Of a stretch of DNA of 33,684 bases, positions 8,500-18,543 are shown piece after piece (within the stretch, counting starts at the first letter, position 1; the number at the start of each line of letters is the position of its first letter). The notes under the pieces are model-generated. The model saw nothing but the letters and a program-made list of their open reading frames with translations, was not told the DNA's origin and did no database searches. The stretch comes from Ceratorhiza oryzae-sativae (Eukaryota > Basidiomycota > Agaricomycetes > Cantharellales > Ceratobasidiaceae): NCBI GenBank assembly GCA_030998015.1, contig JARWMV010000156.1, positions 1-33,684 on the forward strand, read 5' to 3'. A program made the translations under genes and the position numbers.

Positions 8500-9663
8500 T
8501 ACACAGAGGAGTACTGAATTAATGAAATATAATGAAATATTTTATCAAAATTGGCTGAAGCTAAACGGAACTTAATTTATACCCGCCGGCGTTAGAGGGA
8601 ATCCTAAAGATTCCCTCGTAGAAAATGACGACCGTTCGTCATTTTCAGCCGGCGGCTAAATATCGATATTATGCCGCGCACTAGCAATCGCAAACGGTTG
8701 CGATTGCTCACGTTGGTTGGTGGGACAAGTCCCACCAGCAACTAACGCGCGCGGGAGATCCAAAATAAGGACTTACAATATTTCGAAATAAGTCCATAGA
8801 ATGTTTCCTTACCCGTGCCCGCCTACGATCGCAGCTCCGCCTCAAGTTATATTTGTACTTAAACCAAATTTACTCAAAAGGATTTGTTGAAGAATTTGTT
8901 GTTCAGTTAAACTGAAAGAATGAGTACATAGAACGAAACCGGAACCCATTCGGCCTCCGTCATCTTGGCTCCATATAGCAAGGGCCTGCGGCGTGATGTA
9001 TTTCTTCCAACTCTCTGATCGCGCCTTTAGGCGCGGCCTAAGCGCTGAGGACTCCTAAATTGGGGGTGATTTGCGCAGGCAAATCTACACCCCCAATTTG
9101 GGGGCAATAGACATTGTTACACATTTTTTACCATCAACTGCCCTCCCAAACATATGCAGCTACGCTGCATTGTTTGGGGGGGCAATTACCCCCCAACATG
9201 CTGTAAAGCATTGGGGGTCAACTGTGAAGGCTTCATACAGTTCGTTAAGACAAGGTAAACTTCTGGTAGTTAGGTAACAATAAAATGTCCCATCTCGTCT
9301 CATTACCATTGACCCCCCAAACAATGCAGCGTAGCTGCATTTGTTTGGGGTCAATGGCGCCACAAGTTTTGTGGCGCGCATTGCAATCATTGGGGGTCAG
9401 CTGTCAGTTTAAATTGTGATAAAGCGAAAGTAGATAGTCGCATACCTATAGTAGAACCTAACCCTTCGGAGTACGGAACTAATGCCTTGCACTCGTTATT
9501 AGGTTTAATTGATTCCAGGTTCTTAGGCCCTGTGGATATTGTTAAGCTTTTAGGGTGAATATAAGAATTAATTCGGTCGTTATTGCTAACATTTCCCCAT
9601 GATTTCAGTAAGGTTGTTGTGTTTCTCACCCGTGCCCGCCTACGATCGCAGCTCCGCCTCAAG
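8500..9663 (-). pseudogene. HEG-b, second tandem copy (broken LAGLIDADG gene)
   Basis: Same pieces and insertions as 2640-3803. Confidence 0.82.
8583..8754 (+). mobile_element. Family A element, copy 5
   Basis: Basic 172-bp form, the counterpart of copy 2. Confidence 0.93.
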
Positions 9664-9666
9664 TCA

Positions 9667-9933
9667 TTAAATTATAAATAAAGTTAATTTGCTTAATCGA
9701 TAATATGCTACTAAAATACTCAATCCTATAACTGACTCTGCTCCAGCTATTGCTATAATATATACACCGAATGTTTGACCGATGTTATCATCGAAACCAA
9801 AAGAACTAATTAAAACAAGTAATGTTACAGCTAGTAACATTATCTCGATGGAAATGATTAATAGGATAATATTTTTTCTATTCAATATAAATCCTAAAAT
9901 TCCAATTAAAAACAGTATTATTGAAAGATTCAT
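9667..9933 (-). CDS. nad4L: NADH dehydrogenase subunit 4L (copy 2)
   Basis: Identical 88-residue complex I subunit to that at 3807-4073, in the same context: after the unassigned stretch and before HEG-b. Two intact identical copies of a respiratory gene in one mitochondrial genome are unusual. They reflect the tandem repeat, if the repeat is real. Confidence 0.95.
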   Translation of the reverse strand: MNLSIILFLIGILGFILNRKNIILLIISIEIMLLAVTLLVLISSFGFDDNIGQTFGVYIIAIAGAESVIGLSILVAYYRLSKLTLFII

Positions 9934-10645
9934 AATTTATATTTTTTATTTTATTCTTTTTGTGCGTCCTAAATTGCACTCTGACCCGATATAGTTAAGA
10001 TCGAATCATTGTCAACCACACGAAAGATGAGGCTGCCCTAGCCTGAAGCATGAGGCCGCATGCTAGTTAACGCTTTATTTTGGGGTTTCCAGACATGAAC
10101 AAAAAAAAGTAATAAAACCTCGTTCCTTTTGATGGGAACGACGTAGTAGAGGTTGCTACCGAAGGGAGTTTGGTATTCACAACTCCTATAACCCAAATTT
10201 AACTTAGGGACCTACGCTACCGTGCTTGGTGGTGGAATCTCCAAGCGCAGTAAGTCTTCCAGGATGGAGATTAATCTTCATCTCTCCCTCCACAGTACTG
10301 ACATAGTCAGTATTGGATAACCCTGGGGAAATTAGCCGTTCGGCAACGTCCTGATGGGTCCCTCAGGACTCCTCCCAACCACGATAAGTCCCCTAGCTGG
10401 GCCGGCTCCTCAAAGTCCATACGGCGGCGGGGTAGTTGCCATAATCTTGCCCCACCGCGCTCTTTGATCGCCCGAAGGGCGGCCTAAGCGCGGTGGCAGG
10501 ACGGCAATGGGTGCTGCCCAACCCCGCCCCGCCTTAGTATTCAGGGGGGGGGAAATAAGGCGCGCTGAATCCCGGAAAACATGTTTTCCGGGATTCCTGG
10601 TCTTATCGGAGTCTGTGTCTAAATTTAGGGGCTTGACAATCCCAT
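9934..10645 (-). other. Unassigned stretch, second copy of 4074-4785
   Basis: Same content, no gene recognised. Confidence 0.4.
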
Positions 10646-10718
10646 CGGGTCCTATCGGAATCGAACCGATATAATCCTAAGTGACGCTTAGGGGCTTTAC
10701 CTATTAAGCTAACAACCC
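10646..10718 (-). tRNA. tRNA, anticodon probably GUC (Asp), copy 2
   Basis: Identical to the tRNA at 4786-4858, including the atypical GCGTCAC anticodon loop. Confidence 0.75.
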
Positions 10719-10864
10719 TTATGTTTGAACTTTATACTTTCCTTTTCACCACCGCCCCCCATCCCTATGTCAAGTTAGCCCGACACAGGCGGCATAGTCC
10801 CTGCCTGCGTAATATTGTACTTGACCCGTAGCCTCTTCCCGTCCTCGCCCCCACAAATTGATGT

Positions 10865-11036
10865 CCGCCGGCGTTAGAGGGAATCCTAAAGATTCCCTCG
10901 TAGAAAATGACGACCGTTCGTCATTTTCAGCCGGCGGCTAAATATCGATATTATGCCGCGCACTAGCAATCGCAAACGGTTGCGATTGCTCACGTTGGTT
11001 GGTGGGACAAGTCCCACCAGCAACTAACGCGCGCGG
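10865..11036 (+). mobile_element. Family A element, copy 6
   Basis: Basic 172-bp form, the counterpart of copy 3. Confidence 0.93.
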
Positions 11037-11720
11037 GCCTACGCAAAGCATCACCCCGCTAATCGATACCCCTGCCAAGACGTGCGCTAAAGCGCAGTTC
11101 TCTAGGCAGGGTGTAGATTTGCCTTCGCAAATCATCGATTAGTTGAGCCCTCCGCGCTTAGGCCGCCCTGCGGGCGATCAAAGAGCGCGGAGGGATTTGT
11201 AAGGAGCGTTCAGCGCTTAGGCCGCGCCTAAAGGCGCGATCAAAGAGCGGTGCCCAACTCCTGCCCCCCAAACATGTGCAGCTACGCTGCATTGTTTGAG
11301 GGGCATACGCCCCCCAATAAGGTAATGGCCCCCCCCCCCCAATACGTTGGCCCGTAGGGCGTGCCTTACAGGCTTGGTAACGCATTGGGAGGCCATTGCC
11401 TTGTTGGGGGTCTACGATAAGTATTCTTATCGTGGTTGGGTCACGGTTGGGGTATAGGGGGTAGGGCCTCACCTGATTCCCAGGCGGGATAGATCAAAGC
11501 TGCTCTCATGCATTATTTTGATCATGATGGAGTTACGCGGTATTGCCCAGCTCCCCGCCTTCGGAAATTGACGTCTGCAAAAAAGTCAGTTGGTCTGACC
11601 AGATCAACTTCCGTCAATTATCCTTCGACTGGGCCCAGTGTACTCTAAATAGGGTTGGAAAGGGAAGGCTCACGTTCGATCGATCGCGGCTCTATTTAAC
11701 AGATATAAGATCATTCACCC
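11037..11720. other. Palindrome patch and unassigned stretch, copy of 5175-5858
   Basis: Modules D, E and F followed by the unassigned repeat-junction sequence. Confidence 0.4.
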
Positions 11721-12155
11721 AATACCCGCCTTTATTCATAATCCCTAATTTCCCAGTCAGCAGGCTGACTGTGCTACCGCGCTTGGTGGTGGAATCACCA
11801 CCAAATGGCCCCCTTTGCCCGTAACTCCGCGCCCCATAATGGAGAATAACCTCCAACCCGGTAGCCTTTGGTAGATTCAATTTATTAGAAATAGTCTCAT
11901 CACGGATAAAGATAATTTACATTCTGGATATCTCTGATGGTAAAAAGATAAAAAGGCCAGGCAGTAGGTGATTTCCATCCGTTTTTCCTGCTGAACATCT
12001 GTGATGGTCTGTAAGAAAAATGAACGAAAAATGCATAGGCCGTGCGTGAAGATAAATGTAGAGCTCATCTAAAATTAGTCTGGCCTCTATCTCGGTCAAC
12101 ATCGTTCCGTGGTTTGCTTCCATGCAAGATTTATAAAATCTTGCTGGACCTGTAT

Positions 12156-12377
12156 CCGCCGGCGTTAGAGGGAATCCTCAGATGAGGTAGCCTTGACCAT
12201 GAGTCTCATGGTCCAGGCTACCTCCCATAAAGATTCCCTCGTAGAAAATGACGACCGTTCGTCATTTTCAGCCGGCGGCTAAATATCGATATTATGCCGC
12301 GCACTAGCAATCGCAAACGGTTGCGATTGCTCACGTTGGTTGGTGGGACAAGTCCCACCAGCAACTAACGCGCGCGG
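12156..12377 (+). mobile_element. Family A element, copy 7 (with nested hairpin)
   Basis: 222-bp form in the third, partial tandem copy. Confidence 0.93.
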
Positions 12378-12587
12378 GCCCCCGCTCTATCGGCTAAAAT
12401 CTTAGGTGTAACCCAAGATTTCAGCCGCCCTGCCTAGAGAACTGCGCTTTAGCGCACGTCTTGGCAGGGGTAATAAAGCGGAGGGTCAACGACCCGTGGG
12501 CATTGTTAACGAGGCCGCGTTCGCGGCGAGCCGCGCGCACGCCAGGGCCGCCTTGGCAAGCCAAGGCGTTCGCAGGCGTGCACGGGT
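12378..12587. mobile_element. Family C composite element, copy 3
   Basis: Third tandem copy of the C element. Tandem similarity ends here, and family A copy 8 starts two bases later. Confidence 0.8.
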
Positions 12588-12588
12588 C

Positions 12589-12760
12589 CCGCCGGCGTTA
12601 GAGGGAATCCTAAAGATTCCCTCGTAGAAAATGACGACCGTTCGTCATTTTCAGCCGGCGGCTAAATATCGATATTATGCCGCGCACTAGCAATCGCAAA
12701 CGGTTGCGATTGCTCACGTTGGTTGGTGGGACAAGTCCCACCAGCAACTAACGCGCGCGG
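12589..12760 (+). mobile_element. Family A element, copy 8
   Basis: Basic form immediately after the tandem array. The same C-then-A order is seen at 21651-22082. Confidence 0.93.
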
Positions 12761-12895
12761 ACGCTAAACCACGGTTCGACTCAAGCTTCGGAGCCGTCTG
12801 TGTACGGCTTAAGCCGCACACAGACGTCTCCTCTACAAGCGTGAAATTGTTGCACGTACGTGCAACAACTTCAGAGTAGTTGACACGAGATAGGG
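12761..12895. other. Two perfect hairpins between elements
   Basis: It contains GTCTGTGTACGGCTTAAGCC with its partner arm, and a perfect 22-bp palindrome around GTTGCACGTACGTGCAAC. I see no gene. These hairpins are not otherwise repeated in the window. Confidence 0.55.
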
Positions 12896-13076
12896 TAGGG
12901 GAATTACTTTTTTCTTATCAGAATAAAAAAGACAATAAAGTTCATTAAAACAAGGTAATGCCATAGTGTTAAAACTTACCCGATTGTACACCCTGTTCTT
13001 ATGTCAGGCAATCGGTTAGAGGTTGTTGGAGCTGACAAGCAATAATTTTTGTATAAAACATACAAATGAAAAAGGT

Positions 13077-13248
13077 CCGCGCGCGTTAGTTGCTGGTGGG
13101 ACTTGTCCCACCAACCAACGTGAGCAATCGCAACCGTTTGCGATTGCTAGTGCGCGGCATAATATCGATATTTAGCCGCCGGCTGAAAATGACGAACGGT
13201 CGTCATTTTCTACGAGGGAATCTTTAGGATTCCCTCTAACGCCGGCGG
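13077..13248 (-). mobile_element. Family A element, copy 9
   Basis: Basic form in reverse orientation. It abuts family B copy 3, as family A copy 12 abuts family B copy 4. Confidence 0.93.
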
Positions 13249-13499
13249 GACCCGTGCACGCCTGCGAACGCCTTGGCTTAAGCCAAGCAAGCTTGGCTCA
13301 TATTGACCTTAAGGTCAATGTAAGCCAAGGCGGCCCTGGCGTGCGCGCGGCGTCTGATTCCGAGGTACCCTGGAACTGAAAGTTCCAGGGTACCTCGCAA
13401 TACCTCGCCGCGAACGCGGCCTCGATAACCATACCCACGGGTCAACAGCATGTATTTATATATAAATACAATGCTGGTTGACCCTAAGCGGGGGTATGA
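13249..13499 (+). mobile_element. Family B element, copy 3
   Basis: Full backbone and right-hand TATGA. The left ATGA is missing because family A lies directly at that end (GGCGG then GACCCGTG), so the A+B pair may move together or A inserted at the B border. Confidence 0.82.
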
Positions 13500-13879
13500 A
13501 TAATTCCTTGTTCAAATCTCAAAATTACATTAGCATTTTTCCCTCTGGGGCCATCATCCCTTTCGGGCCCTTCGGGGCATGTGATGATGAATGGCAGTTG
13601 ACCCCCCAAACTGATGCAGCTATGCTGCATTGTTTGGGGGGGTAATGGCACTCCCAATACGCTGGCCCGTAGGGCGTGCCTTACAGGCTTGGTAACGCAT
13701 TGGGAGGCCGTTGCTTTTCGCATATGGAGTTCTGGCTAGGAGGGGATTTAAGCCAATTTTGTATTTCATCATGGGGTTCATCTCAGTAGCCAACAATTCT
13801 TGTAACACAGAAATTGAATAAGCGGGTATTATGATTACATAACCCCGCCGGGAGCCGGCGGATACGCGGCCTCCAGTAG

Positions 13880-13945
13880 CTAGAGGTATTGCGAGGTAGC
13901 CTGGACCCCCGAGGTTCCAGGCTACCTCGGAATCAAAGTCCTTAT
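13880..13945. repeat. GAGGTAGCC/GGCTACCTC hairpin
   Basis: GAGGTAGCCTGGAC...GTTCCAGGCTACCTC hairpin, also at 22722-22770. It is the same kind as the hairpin nested in family A loops and the GGTACC hairpin of family B. Confidence 0.7.
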
Positions 13946-13970
13946 GGCCGCGGGTTTGTTTAAGTAACAT

Positions 13971-14560
13971 TTTAACCCGAACTTATCATTTAAGACAGTA
14001 ACTAAAAGAGTTACTTCTTCTTTCTAACGCGCTCTTTGATCGCCCGAAGGGCGGCCTGAGCGGGGGGCTCGTCTTGTGGCGCGCATTGCAATCATTGGGG
14101 AGCAGCTGAAAGGGAAGAGAGAGAACTCCTACCCTAACCCTGTCGTCAGCGTGTACAAGTACACGCTGCTAGGGAACCTCTTCCCCTCCGCGCTCTTTGA
14201 TCGCCCGCAGGGCGGCCTAAGCGCGGAGGGCTAGAGGATGCCCGTAGACCCCCAATGATGCAATTAGGGGCCACTTAAAATAGCAAAGCTATTTTAGAGG
14301 CCCCGTAATTGCTTCATTTGGGGGGTGGATGCCCCCCAAACAATGCAGCGTAGCTGCACATGTTTGGGGGGCACTAGGGCCCAAAACCACCGTAAAGGTG
14401 CATTCGGTCGTCCCCAGCGCGGCGGGCGTCTGATTCCGAGGTACCCTGGAACTTAAAGTTCCAGGGTACCTCGCAATACCTCGCCGAGAATCGATGATTT
14501 GCCCTGGCAAATCTACATCGATTCTCGAGGGTAATAATAGAGGAGATATTCGAAGAGAAG
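13971..14560. repeat. Dense palindrome patch
   Basis: It contains E modules (14033-14060 and 14190-14230), the hairpin GTCAGCGTGTACAAG / AGTACACGCTG (14146-14171), family F hairpins (14245-14370), a GGTACCCTGGAAC hairpin (14440-14470) and GATTTGCCCTGGCAAATC (14495-14512). The AGCGTGTACAAGTACACGCT palindrome recurs at 15705-15724 and about 23113-23132. No gene is supported. Confidence 0.65.
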
Positions 14561-14640
14561 GTAGCACATTGGCTAACATATTTACAATGTTACAAGCAAA
14601 AAGCATTATTGTTGTTTTCATCTCTTTTATTTTATTCTCC
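14561..14640 (-). pseudogene. HEG leader and N-terminal fragment
   Basis: The minus strand reads ATAAAAGAGATGAAAACAAC followed by about 30 codons ending LRISPLLLP at a palindrome border. The same leader and LRISPLLLPS end occur at 31342-31230. The rest of the gene is not present here. Confidence 0.5.
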
Positions 14641-14838
14641 GCACATTAATTTACTAAAATAGTATTAAAGCTCACAAATCCTACGATCCACCATGGGTTT
14701 GGTAAAACTATGCTTGTGTATTTAATTACAGGAGTTAAAATTAATTCAAGTAACGCACCGTAGATAGATGTGACTGATTCTAATGTTTCAGCTTCTAAGG
14801 GTCTATTTAAACAATCCGTCGCCGGTGACCCCCAATGA
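14641..14838 (-). pseudogene. LAGLIDADG_1-type HEG fragment (HEG-d)
   Basis: The minus-strand peptide CLNRPLEAETLESVTSIYGA...LPNPWWIVGFVSFNTI is the linker and start of a single-chain LAGLIDADG_1 enzyme. In functional relatives the WIVGF is followed by an acidic residue and GSF. That catalytic part is lost here and a stop follows shortly. The upstream side is cut by a GGCGCCACAAG hairpin patch. A sister fragment lies at 17590-17914. Confidence 0.68.
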
Positions 14839-15196
14839 TTGCAATGCGCGCCACAAAACTTGTGGCGCCAGCGCGGCCGGCGTCTGATTCCGACGGAATC
14901 AGACGCCGCGCGCACGCCAGGGCCGCCTTGGCTTAAGCCAGGGCGTTCGCAGGCGTGCTCGGGTCAAAAAGCTATTTCTCTAACGCTCTTTGATCGCGCC
15001 TTTAGGCGCGGCCTAAGCGCTGAACGCTCCTTACAAATCCCTCCGCGCTCTTTGATCGCCCGCAGGGCGGCCTAAGCGCGGAGGGCTCAACTAATCGATG
15101 ATTTGCGAAGGCAAATCTACACCCTGCCTAGAGAACTGCGCTTTAGCGCACGTCTTGGCAGGGGTATCGATTAGCGGGGTGATGCTTTGCGTAGGC
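14839..15196. repeat. Palindrome patch with truncated B backbone and D/E modules
   Basis: 14879-14964 is a shortened family B/C backbone (GGCGTCTGATTCCGACGGAATC palindrome, CGCGCGCACGCCAGGGCC, CCTTGGCTTAAGCC, GTTCGCAGGCGTGC). 14975-15196 is the reverse complement of the E-D patch at 5175-5400. The shared stretch, which includes the adjoining family A element, is an inverted repeat of the tandem-unit sequence. Confidence 0.7.
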
Positions 15197-15418
15197 CCGC
15201 GCGCGTTAGTTGCTGGTGGGACTTGTCCCACCAACCAACGTGAGCAATCGCAACCGTTTGCGATTGCTAGTGCGCGGCATAATATCGATATTTAGCCGCC
15301 GGCTGAAAATGACGAACGGTCGTCATTTTCTACGAGGGAATCTTTATGGGAGGTAGCCTGGACCATGAGACTCATGGTCAAGGCTACCTCATCTGAGGAT
15401 TCCCTCTAACGCCGGCGG
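15197..15418 (-). mobile_element. Family A element, copy 10 (with nested hairpin)
   Basis: 222-bp reverse copy. It lies in a large inverted copy of 5003-5340 but carries the nested 50-bp hairpin that 5003-5174 lacks. The nested hairpin was therefore gained or lost after that duplication. Confidence 0.93.
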
Positions 15419-15944
15419 ACATCAATTTGTAGGGGCGAGGATAGAAGTTAGCAGAGGATATAAATCAAACGCCCGCCTACTGCCCCCCAAACATGTGCAG
15501 CTACGCTGCATTGTTTGAGGGGCATCCTTAGGAGTCCCCTGCCGCCCACGGCCGCTTTAGCGATCTACCGGCAAAAAGTCCTAGGTATAATTAATTGTAC
15601 CTAGGCTTTTTGCAGGGGAGTTTACTTCTTCTTTCTAACGCGCTCTTTTATCGCCCGAAGGGCGGCCTAAGCGCTGAGATCTCCTACCCTAACCCTGTCG
15701 TCAGCGTGTACAAGTACACGCTGCTAGGGAACCTCTTCCCCTCCGCGCTCTTTGATCGCCCGCAGGGCGGCCTAAGCGCGGAGGGCTCCCACTAATCGAT
15801 GATTTGCGAAGGCAAATCTACACCCTGCCTAGAGAACTGCGCTTTAGCGCACGTCTTGGCAGGGGTATCGATTAGCGGGGGCCTGTAAGGGAAGAGTCCG
15901 ATTTGGCGCAAATCGGGGGTCAAGAATCGGTGCTTTGCGAAGGC
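15419..15944. repeat. Palindrome patch
   Basis: Contents: a family F hairpin (15480-15523), a unique hairpin CAAAAAGTCCTAGGTA / TACCTAGGCTTTTTG (15572-15612), an E module (15640-15670), the AGCGTGTACAAG palindrome (15705-15724), E (15743-15782), and ATCGAT-D-ATCGATTAG (15793-15875). I see no gene. Confidence 0.65.
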
Positions 15945-16116
15945 CCGCGCGCGTTAGTTGCTGGTGGGACTTGTCCCACCAACCAACGTGAGCAATCGCA
16001 ACCGTTTGCGATTGCTAGTGCGCGGCATAATATCGATATTTAGCCGCCGGCTGAAAATGACGAACGGTCGTCATTTTCTACGAGGGAATCTTTAGGATTC
16101 CCTCTAACGCCGGCGG
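15945..16116 (-). mobile_element. Family A element, copy 11
   Basis: Basic reverse copy that truncates the C-terminal part of HEG-e. Confidence 0.93.
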
Positions 16117-16647
16117 GCGTCGATTCTGTGGGGAAAGTAAATGATTCTGTACAAAGAGTAACTCTTTGACTTGATTTACAAAAACTACCATCGTCGCATA
16201 GCCAATAAGCTAAAGATATAGGAGTAAGTAGATCACTTACCCGTGCCCGCCTACGATCGCAGCTATAAGCTGCGGCCCTGGCGTGCGCGGGTCATATAAC
16301 TCATTAAAGCAAGGTAATGCACAGGTTGTAAATGTGACTCTAGCATAGATTTTACCGGTTCGTTTATCAGGAAGTCGATTACTTGTTTGGGGGGCTGATT
16401 GACAGTAACTTTTAAATAAATCGTAGAGATGGAAAAGATAAGTCTCATGAACAAGTCCCTGTTCGAAGCATAAACACGCATTTACACTTCTTTTTTGTTT
16501 TCGAGCATAAAGGTCTCCCAATAGTAGACCAACCAATATGGCCTTTAAATCAGCAGATAAAGAAAAAAGTGATCGTTCTTCTTTTGTCATAATTTTTCGG
16601 CTAAGAGGAGAAAAAGTGTGAAATTGTGATTTTGTAATATTTCTCAT
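16117..16647 (-). pseudogene. LAGLIDADG homing endonuclease (HEG-e), interrupted and truncated
   Basis: The start is MRNITKSQF at 16647. The first catalytic motif is LKAILVGLLLGDLYARK. It continues through LCFEQGLVHETYLFHLYDLF, SNRLPDKRTGKIYARVTFTT and ALPCFNELYD (to about 16292). A palindrome (16239-16291, a G/B hybrid) then interrupts. The frame resumes with SDLLTPISLAYWLCDDGSF, the second motif, then QRVTLCTESFT (to about 16125), where family A copy 11 cuts it off. The final C-terminal third is absent. It is the best preserved of this HEG subfamily outside cox1 but is not complete. Confidence 0.82.
16239..16291. repeat. Hybrid G/B palindrome
   Basis: It begins like family G (CCCGTGCCCGCCTACGATCG) and ends like the reversed family B end (GGCCCTGGCGTGCGCGGGTC), with a CGCAGCTATAAGCTGCG hairpin at the join. 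This suggests G is a short relative of B. Confidence 0.65.
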
Positions 16648-16714
16648 TTAAAAATTAAAAAGGTGAAAACACGAGTTATGTTGTTTTGAATACCCTATTT
16701 GCCACACAATTTAT

Positions 16715-16936
16715 GACCCGTGCACGCCTGCGAACGCCTTGGCTTAAGCCAAGGCGGCCCTGGCGTGCGCGCGGCGTCTGATTCCTAGGTACCCTGGAAC
16801 TGAAAGTTCCAGGGTACCTCGCAATACCTCGCCGCGAACGCGGCCTCGATAACCATACCCACGGGTCGTTGACCCTCCGCTTATCGGCTGAAATCTTGGG
16901 TTACACCTAAGATTTCAGCCGATAAGCGGGGGTATG
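16715..16936 (+). mobile_element. Family B element, copy 5 (variant modules)
   Basis: It has the B backbone but a short CCTTGGCTTAAGCCAAGG arm in place of the long one. The ATTTATATATAAAT hairpin is replaced by GGCTGAAATCTTGGG/CCTAAGATTTCAGCC, the hairpin also used in family C. Flanks are TTATGA on the left and TATGA on the right. It shows exchange of hairpin modules on a constant backbone. Confidence 0.82.
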
Positions 16937-17290
16937 ATTCAGGCGATTATAGGACTCAAAACTTTCTTCAAATTTTAGGAATCTGACCTAACTTTGGAAT
17001 CGTCTACATCTCTATACGGAGAACAATAGAATCCAAAGGTCCGGTTTCTTCCATATCTGGATAGAAGTAAAGCTCAAATCGACTTCCCGGCTGAGGAGTC
17101 CATCACTGGAGCCCTCGGAGACAGAAAGACCAATCTTGGAACCCCGGACCTAAAAGTTGGCTTGTCTTCCTAAATGGATATTTATCATTAGGAGACAACT
17201 CAGAAATAAACTTTTAAAAAAAGTTAGCCTCGTAACTAAGATTAGTTTCAAATAATTTATTTTTAAGGATAAAAACTTGAATTACTATTT
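16937..17290 (-). other. Unrecognised stretch with a 70-codon open frame
   Basis: The minus-strand frame 17213-17004 reads KFISELSPNDKYPFRKTSQL then LGPGFQDWSFCLRGLQ, a TGA, then WTPQPGSRFELYFYPDMEET and GPLDSIVLRIEM before TAG. If TGA were Trp (mitochondrial code 4) it would be open throughout. It does not look like a LAGLIDADG protein and I do not recognise it. It could be part of a divergent protein gene or chance. Few palindromes occur here, unlike the surroundings. Confidence 0.4.
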
Positions 17291-17589
17291 CTACCTCGTC
17301 TGTGGTCTTGTTCCAGGAACACGACCGCAGACTTCTGCCCCCCAAACATGTGCAGCTACGCTGCCCGGAGCCTGTGGGCGGCTAAAGCCGCCCACAGTCG
17401 AGGTTATCATTTTCCAGAAACAAACCCGGAGATCCACATAGGATAAGGTATATTTCCATCTGGACCACCATGCAACTGGACCACCATGCAACTGGACCAG
17501 TTGAAACCATACTCTGGTCTCTCTACTGACCCCCAAACATGTGCAGCTACGCTGCATTGTTTGAGGGGCAGTAGCCCCCCAATAATGTA
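17291..17589. repeat. Family F patch with short direct repeat
   Basis: Two halves of family F hairpins (17338-17363 and 17523-17600) flank GCCTGTGGGCGGC/GCCGCCCACAG and a short tandem repeat of ACTGGACCACCATGCA at 17460-17495. I see no gene. Confidence 0.6.
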
Positions 17590-17914
17590 ATCATTGGGGG
17601 TCTACAGGGACAACATTTGTGAACGCTATTTTCAATTCTTCAGGCAAACCTTTATTTAGATTGTCCGGATATAAACCCAATAACCCACCAAGGACTTGGA
17701 ATAGTTACACTAGAATACTTTACAACAGGCGGTAAGATTAACAATGACCTCCCAATGCGTTACCAAGCCTGTAAGGCCAACGTATTGGGAGGGCCATTAC
17801 CCCCCCAAACAATGCAGCATAGCTGCATCAGTTTGGGGGGTCAATGGTAGTTTTCCGTAAATCCCTGTGATAGAGTTTAATGTCTCGGGTTCTAATGGTC
17901 TGTTAAGATAGTTT
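17590..17914 (-). pseudogene. LAGLIDADG_1-type HEG fragment (HEG-f)
   Basis: The minus strand reads NYLNRPLEPETLNSITGIYG (17917-17860), a family F patch (17745-17850), then ILPPVVKYSSVTIPSPWWVI and GFISGQSK before stops (to about 17650). It is a close sister of HEG-d (CLNRPLEAETLESVTSIYGA...NPWWIVGF). The catalytic acidic residue after GFI is lost. Confidence 0.68.
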
Positions 17915-18086
17915 CCGCGCGCGTTAGTTGCTGGTGGGACTTGTCCCACCAACCAACGTGAGCAATCGCAACCGTTTGCGATTGCTAGTGCGCGGCATAA
18001 TATCGATATTTAGCCGCCGGCTGAAAATGACGAACGGTCGTCATTTTCTACGAGGGAATCTTTAGGATTCCCTCTAACGCCGGCGG
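17915..18086 (-). mobile_element. Family A element, copy 12
   Basis: Basic reverse copy at the 5' border of HEG-f, abutting family B copy 4. Confidence 0.93.
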
Positions 18087-18337
18087 GACCCGTGCACGCC
18101 TGCGAACGCCTTGGCTTAAGCCAAGCAAGCTTGGCTCATATTGACCTTAAGGTCAATGTAAGCCAAGGCGGCCCTGGCGTGCGCGCGGCGTCTGATTCCG
18201 AGGTACCCTGGAACTTAAAGTTCCAGGGTACCTCGCAATACCTCGCCGCGAACGCGGCCTCGATATCCATACCCACGGGTCAACAGCATGTATTTATATA
18301 TAAATACAATGCTGGTTGACCCTAAGCGGGGGTATGA
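18087..18337 (+). mobile_element. Family B element, copy 4
   Basis: Same A-then-B arrangement and left border as at 13077-13499, which suggests the A+B pair was duplicated as a unit. The right end has TATGA. Confidence 0.83.
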
Positions 18338-18371
18338 AACAGCTCTCATGAAACCTTCCACAGAAAGATGT

Positions 18372-18543
18372 CCGCGCGCGTTAGTTGCTGGTGGGACTTG
18401 TCCCACCAACCAACGTGAGCAATCGCAACCGTTTGCGATTGCTAGTGCGCGGCATAATATCGATATTTAGCCGCCGGCTGAAAATGACGAACGGTCGTCA
18501 TTTTCTACGAGGGAATCTTTAGGATTCCCTCTAACGCCGGCGG
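18372..18543 (-). mobile_element. Family A element, copy 13
   Basis: Basic reverse copy that truncates HEG-g at its VGRIKIDKV end. Confidence 0.93.

Larger units (their letters stand above)
5859..11720. repeat. 5.86-kb tandem repeat, copy 2
   Basis: Second full unit, 5862 bp, collinear with copy 1 and in direct orientation. It is 4 bp longer than copy 1, which is the net of the five small indels. All genes of copy 1, including nad4L and the tRNA, are present again without visible substitutions. Confidence 0.93.
11721..12587. repeat. 5.86-kb tandem repeat, partial copy 3
   Basis: It matches 1-869 apart from the two A-run indels, where it agrees with copy 2. Similarity stops exactly at the end of the family C element (12378-12587). 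A family A element (12589-12760) follows instead of the HEG sequence found at 870. The break of the tandem array at a palindrome boundary suggests that recombination between palindromes made or ended the array. Confidence 0.9.
12896..13970 (-). pseudogene. LAGLIDADG homing endonuclease (HEG-c) remnant
   Basis: A decayed LAGLIDADG_2-type gene, related to the genes at 16117 and 32771. Minus-strand pieces: an N-terminal extension with YVIIIPAYSISVLQELLATE (about 13835-13730), then GKNANVILRFEQGI (13545-13500), TTSNRLPDIRTG (13062-13010) and YNRVSFNTMALPCFNELYCL (12995-12930). The pieces are separated by a family F patch (13585-13710), family B (13249-13499) and family A copy 9. A one-base deletion between RTG and VYNR shifts the frame. 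Both catalytic motifs are missing. Not functional. Confidence 0.72.
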
